Below, piece after piece: positions 34,344 to 41,104 of a stretch of DNA of 64,000 bases. This stretch comes from an uncultured Thermoanaerobaculia bacterium (GTDB lineage: Bacteria > Acidobacteriota > Thermoanaerobaculia > Multivoradales > Multivoraceae). Location of the stretch: contig OX638294.1 in the NCBI GenBank assembly GCA_951812325.1, positions 248,001-312,000 of the forward strand, given 5' to 3'. Under the pieces are notes generated by a model, which was given only the letters and a program-made list of their open reading frames with translations, was not told the origin of the DNA and did no database searches. Position numbers and translations under genes: made by a program. How positions within the stretch are numbered: position 1 is the first letter of the stretch; each line of letters opens with the position of its first letter.

Positions 34344-34481
34344 CTCGCCGGGTCGGTTCAGGCCGCGGCGGATCATCCGCCGGGCGAACGGGCGCGAGGA
34401 TGCCGAGCTTCCGCAGGGACTCGGCGTCCAGGGACGGGTTCCCGGGCGCCGGGCGGAGGAAGATGGGCGGCGGACCAAACG

Positions 34482-34590
34482 CAACGGACGGGAGGCCATC
34501 GACATGGCAGGGGAGGGAAGTGGACGCTCGGTTCGAGCAAGACGATCCTCTCGAGGCAACGGGCGGGAGGCCATCGACATGGCGGGGGAG
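34482..34590. repeat. 34-bp direct repeat upstream of the crotonase gene
   Basis: CAACGG(A/G)CGGGAGGCCATCG followed by ACATGGC(A/G)GGGGAG occurs at 34482-34515 and 34557-34590 with two mismatches and an offset of 75 bp. The second copy ends 23 bases before the crotonase start codon, so it is close enough to affect its expression. Confidence 0.75.
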
Positions 34591-34613
34591 CCTATCCGGC
34601 CGGTGCGGGTACG

Positions 34614-35390
34614 ATGACGGACAGCATGTCCAACGTCCGGCTTGAATCCGACGGCGAGGTCGCCAGCATCACGCTGACGCGGCGCGGGAAGGCGAACGCA
34701 CTGGACTCGGCGACCACAGCCGGGTTGCGCGACGCGCTGCGCCAGCCGGCCGCGGCGTCCGCGCGCGTGCTGGTCATCTCCGGTGAAGGCGTCTTCTGCG
34801 GCGGCGCAGACATCCGCGAAATGGAGAATCTCGATGCCGTCGGCGCGGAGCGCTTCATCCGCGGGCTGCACGAGACCTTTCTCCTGATTCGCGAGCACCC
34901 GGCGCCCGTCGTCGCCGAGGTTCGCGGCGCGGCTCTGGGAGCGGGCCTGGAGCTTCTCGTCTCCTGCGACCTGTCGGTCGTCGCCGAGGACGCGGTCTTC
35001 GGCATGCCGGAACCGCACGTCGGCCTGCCGTCGGTCATCGAGGCGGCCCTGCTGCCCGGCGTCGTCGGCCTCGTTCGAGCCCGCGAGCTGCTCTTCCTGG
35101 GGGATCCGATCGACGCCGCCGAGGCCGCGCGGATCGGTCTTGTCGGCGAGGTCGCACCGGTCGCCGACCTGGAAGCGGCGGTGAAGGCCAAGGTCGAGCG
35201 CCTGCTGCGACTCAGCCCCGAGGCTCTGTCGCTGCAGAAGCGCCTGATCGGCCGCTGGCTCAACCTGCCGCTGGACCAGGCCGTGGAGGCGGGTGTCTCC
35301 GCTTTCAGAGCCGCCTATCGCACCGGCGCGCCAAAGCGGGAGATGGAGAAGTTCTGGCGGCGCCGCAGCACCCCTTCGGACGCTTCGTAG
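34614..35390 (+). CDS. Enoyl-CoA hydratase/isomerase (crotonase family)
   Basis: This 258-residue crotonase-fold protein has the oxyanion-hole segments VFCGGADIREMENL and EVRGAALGAGLELLVSCDL, followed by FGMPEPHVGLPSV, where catalytic acidic residues sit in hydratases. It probably hydrates or isomerises an enoyl-CoA, consistent with other acyl-CoA genes in the window. I use the ATG at the front; a second ATG four codons later is equally possible. The frame is open upstream only as a shadow of the opposite CHAT gene. Confidence 0.92.
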   Translation: MTDSMSNVRLESDGEVASITLTRRGKANALDSATTAGLRDALRQPAAASARVLVISGEGVFCGGADIREMENLDAVGAERFIRGLHETFLLIREHPAPVVAEVRGAALGAGLELLVSCDLSVVAEDAVFGMPEPHVGLPSVIEAALLPGVVGLVRARELLFLGDPIDAAEAARIGLVGEVAPVADLEAAVKAKVERLLRLSPEALSLQKRLIGRWLNLPLDQAVEAGVSAFRAAYRTGAPKREMEKFWRRRSTPSDAS

Positions 35391-35397
35391 CAGCGGG

Positions 35398-35621
35398 GAC
35401 GCAGCTGGCGCCTGCGGCCAGCTCCCTGCGCGACGTGGCCTCGGCACGGCCTGGAACGAGCAACGCCGCGTGACGCAGCTGGCGCCTGCGGCCAGTTCCC
35501 TGTGAAACAAGCGCGAGCGACACCGCCGAAACGTGCCGAAACGCAGGGCCGGGAGGGTCCCTGCGGACTCGAAGCGCGCGACGCCGAACGACATCGCCGA
35601 AATGCGCCGAAACGCAGGGCC
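35398..35621. repeat. Two pairs of direct repeats with palindromic core
   Basis: A 31-bp unit containing GCAGCTGGCGCCTGCGGCCA occurs at 35398-35428 and 35472-35502. A 27-bp unit, CGCCGAAA.G.GCCGAAACG plus CAGGGCC, occurs at 35524-35550 and 35595-35621. The first unit is an imperfect palindrome (CTGGC...GCCAG). The pairs fill the gap between the convergent crotonase and GST genes, a typical position for REP-like elements and for bidirectional transcript ends. Confidence 0.8.
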
Positions 35622-35624
35622 TGC

Positions 35625-36623
35625 TCAGGCGGCCAGCCACTGCAGGCAGCCCGTCGCCTTCAGGACGGCATCGATCTCGCCGCGCTCGGAGAGCCCCCCG
35701 TACCTGGTTCGCAGTGCCGCCAGCGACCGGGCATGGTACTTCTGCGGTTTCTGAGTCCACTCGCCGCTGGCGAGGCTGACCGAGAACTCGTCCTGGCCGC
35801 CGGCGATGGCGGCCGCGTTGGCGGCGCTCCAGGGCAGGAACAGTCCGCCGACCTGCTGCTCGAGCAGGGGCGTCAGGGTAGGCGCCAGGGACGCCCAGTC
35901 CTCGAAGTCGCCGCTCGCCGTCGGGTCCACGAGGCGCTTCACCCAGGCGGTGGTGCGAGGCGCCCTGTCCTCGAGCAGGCGGCCGGGCGTCGGATCCGTC
36001 GAGGCCTGGTGAATCTGGAAGCCGACGCCGAAGTCGCCGAAGGCGGGACGGCCGCCGAACAGGTAGTCCCGACCGTCGAGGTGAGCCTCGATCAGGTCGA
36101 TGGCGTCGAGGAACGACTGCTCGATCTGGGGGGCCGTCTGCTCGTTCGAGCCGACGAACCAGACCCGGGGGACCATCCGCTCGCGGACCTGCGCGGTCAT
36201 CGCCTTGAGGGTGTCCTCGTCGGCTTCCGGATTCATTCCCTGGGCGATGCGCCGGGCGCCCGCCTCCTGGTCCGCCGGCCGGGCCCAGCGGTAGTGGAAC
36301 ATCCACTTGTTGCCCCATTCGTCGCCGAACTCCTCGAGCAACACGGAAACGAACGCCGCGGTCGGGTCCGGAGGGTGAATCGACGGCGCCGGGTACTCGG
36401 CCTCCATCGCCTCCAGGATCGGCGTCGAGTCCTGCATGCCCCGGTCGTCCGGCGTGACGACCAGCGGCACGAGGGGTAGCTTCGCGTGGCGCTTGAACTC
36501 GTCCTGGTTGGCCCCGCTGCGACGGAGCCACTCGTGGGGGATGCCCTTGTAGCGGAAGTACGAGCGCACCTTGATCGAGTAGGGAGAGAGTTCGGCGCCG
36601 AAGATTCGGTAGGGTCGGGCCAT
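35625..36623 (-). CDS. Glutathione S-transferase family protein
   Basis: This 332-residue protein has a thioredoxin-fold N-terminal domain opening YRIFGAELSPYSIKVRSYFR, with SPYS at the position of the GST active site. PLVPLVVTPDDRGMQDSTPI, the cis-proline and substrate-binding segment, and a helical C-terminal domain follow (DGRDYLFGGRPAFGDFGVGF). It is longer than a classical GST by about 100 residues, as in a group of bacterial GST-like proteins of unknown substrate. Downstream the gene meets palindromic repeats. Confidence 0.85.
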   Translation of the reverse strand: MARPYRIFGAELSPYSIKVRSYFRYKGIPHEWLRRSGANQDEFKRHAKLPLVPLVVTPDDRGMQDSTPILEAMEAEYPAPSIHPPDPTAAFVSVLLEEFGDEWGNKWMFHYRWARPADQEAGARRIAQGMNPEADEDTLKAMTAQVRERMVPRVWFVGSNEQTAPQIEQSFLDAIDLIEAHLDGRDYLFGGRPAFGDFGVGFQIHQASTDPTPGRLLEDRAPRTTAWVKRLVDPTASGDFEDWASLAPTLTPLLEQQVGGLFLPWSAANAAAIAGGQDEFSVSLASGEWTQKPQKYHARSLAALRTRYGGLSERGEIDAVLKATGCLQWLAA

Positions 36624-36753
36624 TGGCAGGAGCCTCCTGGAGGGGAGTCGTTGTCAGACGGAGGCTCATGCTAGGAGGCTGTGCCGCAGAACGCAACGAG
36701 TTGTCGGCCCAGCCTGCTGGCGGGGTAGCGACCCAGGAAGGACCGACGACGGC

Positions 36754-38895
36754 GTGACAGCGACTCCCCCTTTGCACCAGAGGCTGCGGCAGGTCTTCGG
36801 CCACTCCGACTTCCGACCTCACCAGGAGGAAGTCTGCCTTCGCACCGCGGCGGGGGACGACGGCCTGGTCGTCATGCCGACCGGCGCCGGCAAGTCTCTC
36901 TGCTACCAACTGCCGGGCCTGCTGCGCGGCGGCCCCACCCTCGTCTTCTCTCCGCTGAAAGCCCTGATGGAGGACCAGACGGCCAAGCTGCGGGAGCTCG
37001 GACTGCGCGCCGAACGCATCCATTCCGGACGCCCGCGGCACGAATCGAGGCAGGCCTGCCGGCTCTACCGCGACGGCGAACTCGACTTCCTCTTCATCGC
37101 TCCGGAGCGTCTCGGCGTGCCGGGCTTCATCGAGTTCCTGGAGCGTTGCCGGCCGGCGCTGATCGCGGTTGACGAGGCGCACTGCATCTCCCAGTGGGGC
37201 CATGACTTCCGACCCGACTACCGGCTGCTTGGGCAACGCCTGCCGCGGTTGCGCCCGGCGCCGGTGCTGGCGTTGACCGCGACCGCGACGCCGCGCATCC
37301 AGGACGACATCGCGGACCAGCTCGATCTTCACGGGGACCAGCGCTACATTTACGGTTTCCGGCGCGAGAACCTGGCCGTCGAGGCGGTGCAGAAACGGCG
37401 CGGCGCCCGGGCCGCGGTCGTTGCCGAAGTCCTTGGCGAACCGGAGCGCCGACCGGCCATCGTCTACGCCCCGACGCGCAAGGAGACGGAAGAGCTTGCC
37501 GGTCGGCTGGCCGACGATTTCCCGGCCGCCCCGTACCACGCCGGGATGCCGACGGCCGAGCGGGACGAGGTGCAGACCGCGTTCCTCGGCGGCGGGATCG
37601 AGGTCGTCGTCGCCACGACGGCCTTCGGCATGGGCATCGACAAGCCGAACATCCGCACCGTGATTCACACCGCGATGCCAGCGACCGTCGAGGGCTACTA
37701 CCAGGAGATCGGGCGAGCGGGCCGCGACGGTGACCCGGCCCGGGCGCTGCTCCTGTACTCCTGGGCCGACCGCCGCACCCAGGAGTTCCTGCACAAGCTC
37801 TCCTATCCCGAGATCGGCTACCTCAAGAAGCTCTACGAGGCGCTTGCGGAGGAGCCGCAGGAGCCGACCGACCTGCAGGGCCGGCTCCTCTTCGGCGGCG
37901 ACGTGTTCGAGGCGGCTCTGGATCAGCTTCGCATCCACGGCGGCGCCGTGGTCGGGGGCGGCTATCGCGTGCGCCGGGGCGACGACTCGTGGATTGGCGC
38001 CTACCGGGTCCAGCGGCAACACCGGCTGGACCAGATCGACGAGATGACCCGCTTCGCCGACCATCGGGGCTGCCGGATGCTGCGTCTGGTGCGGCACTTC
38101 GGCGACCAGGCGGACCGCGGTGCGCTCTGCGGCGTCTGCGATGTCTGCCGTCCGGACGACTGTCTGGTGCGCCGGTTCCGGGCGCCGTTGCCCGAGGAAG
38201 TTCAGGCGATGGAAACGGTCGTGTCGCTGCTTCGTCGCCGCGAAGGCCAGGGCACTGGACGGCTGTTTCAGGAGTTCGGGAAGTTTCACGGCTCGTACGA
38301 CCGCGGCGCGTTCCAGGACCTTCTCGGCGCGCTGGGGCAGGCGGGGGTGGTCTTCGTCGAGGACGACTCCTTCCAGAAGGACGGCGAAACGATCCGCTAT
38401 CAGCGCGCCGGACTGACGCCGAGCGGTCGCCGCCGCGGGATCGACCTGGCGGGGCAGGTGGTGTTGCCCGACGATCCGCCGGATGCTCCGAAGGCGAACC
38501 GCAAGCGGAAGGCGGCGCTGGCCGCGGAGATCGCGGAGGCCGACGCCGACCCTGAACTCGTCGAGACGCTCCGGGAGTGGCGGCTGGAAGAGGCGAGGAA
38601 GAAGCGGTGGCCCGCCTACACCGTGCTCCAGAACCGGGCGCTGATCGCCGTCGCGGCGACCAGACCCGCAAACGACGAGCAACTGCTGGCGATACCCGGC
38701 GTGGGTCCGATGACGGTGAAGCGCTACGGCGGCGCGCTGCTGCGGATCGTGGCGGCGGCGGAAGAGTCCGCATCGCGGGATCCCGAGCAAGCCGTCAAGA
38801 CAACCGGCGAGAACGTGCAGGTGACACAATCGCGTGCTGACGAACCGGCGGCGCGCGGCTTGCCGGACCGATCGGGAGGAGTCAGCGATTCATGA
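36754..38895 (+). CDS. recQ: RecQ-family ATP-dependent DNA helicase
   Basis: This 3'-5' helicase for recombination repair has 713 residues. Motif 0 and Walker A are FRPHQEEVCL and MPTGAGKSLCYQLPG; the DEAH box is IAVDEAHCISQWGHDFRPDY; motif VI is YQEIGRAGRDGDPA. A zinc-binding region with RGCRMLRLVRHFGD and CGVCDVC follows. A winged-helix part and an HRDC domain close the protein (WPAYTVLQNRALIAVAATRP, IPGVGPMTVKRYG). The start is GTG, with AGGAAGGA about 12 bases upstream. The last codons overlap the next gene's ATG by four bases. Confidence 0.96.
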   Translation: MTATPPLHQRLRQVFGHSDFRPHQEEVCLRTAAGDDGLVVMPTGAGKSLCYQLPGLLRGGPTLVFSPLKALMEDQTAKLRELGLRAERIHSGRPRHESRQACRLYRDGELDFLFIAPERLGVPGFIEFLERCRPALIAVDEAHCISQWGHDFRPDYRLLGQRLPRLRPAPVLALTATATPRIQDDIADQLDLHGDQRYIYGFRRENLAVEAVQKRRGARAAVVAEVLGEPERRPAIVYAPTRKETEELAGRLADDFPAAPYHAGMPTAERDEVQTAFLGGGIEVVVATTAFGMGIDKPNIRTVIHTAMPATVEGYYQEIGRAGRDGDPARALLLYSWADRRTQEFLHKLSYPEIGYLKKLYEALAEEPQEPTDLQGRLLFGGDVFEAALDQLRIHGGAVVGGGYRVRRGDDSWIGAYRVQRQHRLDQIDEMTRFADHRGCRMLRLVRHFGDQADRGALCGVCDVCRPDDCLVRRFRAPLPEEVQAMETVVSLLRRREGQGTGRLFQEFGKFHGSYDRGAFQDLLGALGQAGVVFVEDDSFQKDGETIRYQRAGLTPSGRRRGIDLAGQVVLPDDPPDAPKANRKRKAALAAEIAEADADPELVETLREWRLEEARKKRWPAYTVLQNRALIAVAATRPANDEQLLAIPGVGPMTVKRYGGALLRIVAAAEESASRDPEQAVKTTGENVQVTQSRADEPAARGLPDRSGGVSDS

Positions 38896-40367
38896 CGACA
38901 TCGACGGCACAGTGGTTCGGCCACCCCCGAGGGCTCTCGACCCTCTTCTTCACCGAGCTGTGGGAACGATTCAGCTACTACGGCATGCGGGCGCTGCTGG
39001 TGCTCTACATGACCGACATCGCGACCGGTGGTCTCGGCTTCGAGACCGAGACCGCGACGATCGTGCTGGGGCTCTACACCTTCGGCGTCTACGCGCTGGC
39101 CCTGCCGGGAGGCTGGATCGCCGACCGCATCCTGGGCCAGAAGAAGGCGGTGCTCTGGGGCGGGATCATCATCGCGCTCGGCCACTACGCCCTCGCCGTG
39201 CCCTCCCTGTTCGCCTTCTTCCCCGGGCTGTTCCTGGTCGTGGTCGGCACGGGACTGCTGAAGCCGAACGTCTCCGCGGTGGTCGGCGATCTGTACCGGG
39301 GCGATGCGGCCGCCCGGCGCGATGCCGGATTCTCGATCTTCTACTCGGGGATCAACATCGGCGCGATGCTGGGTCCCCTCGTCTGCTCCTGGCTCGGCGA
39401 GAAGGTCGACTGGCACCTGGGTTTCGGCGCCGCCGGAGTCGGCATGACCGGGGCCATCATCGCGTACATCAAGGGCCAGAAGCACCTCGAGGGCGCCGGC
39501 GATCCGCGCGGGCCCGCGGCCGATCCCGGGCAGGTGGCGAGCGCCAAGCGGAACCTGATCGCGGGGAGCGCCTGCATCGTCGTGCTGGCGGGCGTCCTGT
39601 GGTGGCTGGGCGCAAGCGGCATCGCGCCGATCACGCTGTTGGGGTTCGCCGACGCCACGGGCGTGATCGTCGTCGTGCTGGCGGTCGTCTACTTCACCTA
39701 CGTGATCGGCTTCGTCTGCAAGGACCAGGTCGAGAGGCGGCGGATCGGCGCCTGCGCGGCGCTCTTCGTGGGCGCGGCGCTGTTCTGGTCGGGCTTCGAG
39801 CAGGCGTCGTCGTCGCTCAACCTGTTCACGCGGGACTACGTGAACCGCGATCTGTTCGGCCTCGAGGTGACGATCGGCTCGCTGCAGGCGATCAATCCCT
39901 TCTTCATCATCGTCCTCGCGCCGGTGATGGGAGGGCTCTGGGTGTGGCTCGGCGACCGCAACCCGTCGATTCCGGTCAAGTTCGGTCTCGGACTCGTGCT
40001 GCTCGGCGTCGGCTTCCTGGTCCTGTCCTGGGGCGCATCCCTCACGCAGGAGGGAGGCGCCCAGGCGGCAATGGGCTGGCTGGTCGTGACCTACTTCTTC
40101 CACACCGTAGGCGAGCTCTGCCTGAGCCCGGTGGGCCTCTCGAGCATGACGAAACTGGCGCCGGACCGCCTCGTGTCCCAGATGATGGGCACCTGGTTCA
40201 TGGGCGCGGCCCTGGGCAACCTGATCGCCGGCAGGGTCGCCGGCTACATCGAGTCGCTGCCGCCGGCGGAGCTGTTCCGCACCGTGGCGCTGATCGCGGC
40301 TGTCGCCGGAGTCGTCTTCCTGCTCCTGTTCAAGCCGATCAAGTGGCTGTGTGCGGGAGTGAAGTAG
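38892..40367 (+). CDS. Proton-dependent oligopeptide transporter (POT/PTR family)
   Basis: This MFS-fold importer of di- and tripeptides has 491 residues and about 14 predicted membrane helices. The family signature ELWERFSYYGMRALLVLY in the first helix carries the ExxERFxYYG proton-coupling motif. GLLKPNVSAVVGDLY and FSIFYSGINIGAMLGPLV follow, and GELCLSPVGLSSMTKLAP marks the late conserved block. It overlaps recQ by ATGA, although no functional link between the two is known. Confidence 0.94.
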   Translation: MTTSTAQWFGHPRGLSTLFFTELWERFSYYGMRALLVLYMTDIATGGLGFETETATIVLGLYTFGVYALALPGGWIADRILGQKKAVLWGGIIIALGHYALAVPSLFAFFPGLFLVVVGTGLLKPNVSAVVGDLYRGDAAARRDAGFSIFYSGINIGAMLGPLVCSWLGEKVDWHLGFGAAGVGMTGAIIAYIKGQKHLEGAGDPRGPAADPGQVASAKRNLIAGSACIVVLAGVLWWLGASGIAPITLLGFADATGVIVVVLAVVYFTYVIGFVCKDQVERRRIGACAALFVGAALFWSGFEQASSSLNLFTRDYVNRDLFGLEVTIGSLQAINPFFIIVLAPVMGGLWVWLGDRNPSIPVKFGLGLVLLGVGFLVLSWGASLTQEGGAQAAMGWLVVTYFFHTVGELCLSPVGLSSMTKLAPDRLVSQMMGTWFMGAALGNLIAGRVAGYIESLPPAELFRTVALIAAVAGVVFLLLFKPIKWLCAGVK

Positions 40368-40420
40368 CCACTGCTGCCAGTACCGGGGCGCCGGAAGGCC
40401 GGCCGACGCTTCACCCGACG

Positions 40421-41104
40421 ATGGACGGACCGCACTACCACGGCCACCGCCAACGGCTGCGTCAACGCTTCCTCAGAAGCGGTCTGGCGGGCTTCGCCGA
40501 CCATGAGGTCGTCGAACTCCTCCTTACGCTGGCCATCCCCCGCAGGGACGTGAAGCAGCCAGCCAAGGCGCTGCTGAGGCGTTTCGGCAGTCTGGGCGGG
40601 ATCATGGACGCCACACCGGCGGAGTTGCAAGAGGTCAAGGAGATCGGCGAGGCGGCCGCGGTGGCTCTTCAGGTCATCAGGGAAGCCGCGGTCCTCTACC
40701 TGCGGCAGGACTCGGAGCGCGCCGAGGTTCTGAGCGACCCGGGGCGGCTCCATGACTTCTGGCGCATGAGGATCGGAGGTCTGAAGCACGAGGTGTTCGC
40801 CGTGGCCTATCTGGACTCGGGCCATCGGCTGCTGCACGACGGCGTCGAGTTGTTGCAGGAGGGCACGGTCGACCGTGCAGCCGTTTACCCCCGGCGGGTG
40901 GTGGAGGCGGCGCTGAGGCGGCAGGCGGCCGGGCTTGTGCTGGCGCACAACCACCCGAACGGCCACCTTCAGCCGAGCGAGCACGACAAGCTGGTTACTC
41001 GCGCCATCGTACTTGCAGCGGAGACGGTCGGTTTGCGGATCGTAGACCACCTGATCGTCTCTTCAGAAGCCGCGTTCAGCTTCCGGGAGGCTGGCCTGCT
41101 GTGA
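40421..41104 (+). CDS. radC: RadC-like JAMM/MPN domain protein
   Basis: This 227-residue RadC family protein has an N-terminal helix-hairpin-helix part (LLRRFGSLGGIMDATPAELQ, KEIGEAAAVALQVI). The C-terminal JAMM metalloprotease-like domain carries the metal site HNHPNGHLQPSEHDK. Despite the old name, a DNA-repair role is not established, and copies are frequent in mobile and defence islands. Its TGA overlaps the GTG of the following helicase-nuclease gene (GTGA), so it is the first gene of a tightly coupled set. The ATG is the first one that gives the family N-terminus. Confidence 0.93.
   Translation: MDGPHYHGHRQRLRQRFLRSGLAGFADHEVVELLLTLAIPRRDVKQPAKALLRRFGSLGGIMDATPAELQEVKEIGEAAAVALQVIREAAVLYLRQDSERAEVLSDPGRLHDFWRMRIGGLKHEVFAVAYLDSGHRLLHDGVELLQEGTVDRAAVYPRRVVEAALRRQAAGLVLAHNHPNGHLQPSEHDKLVTRAIVLAAETVGLRIVDHLIVSSEAAFSFREAGLL

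Noticed and set aside
34344..35594. The upstream extension of the CHAT frame
   Set aside because: These codons run antisense to the crotonase gene and contain no conserved sequence.
35305..38829. A 1174-codon minus-strand open frame across the GST and recQ genes
   Set aside because: Its composition is that of a shadow frame (long runs of Arg, Gly, Val and Ala without domain motifs), and it conflicts with two clear genes.
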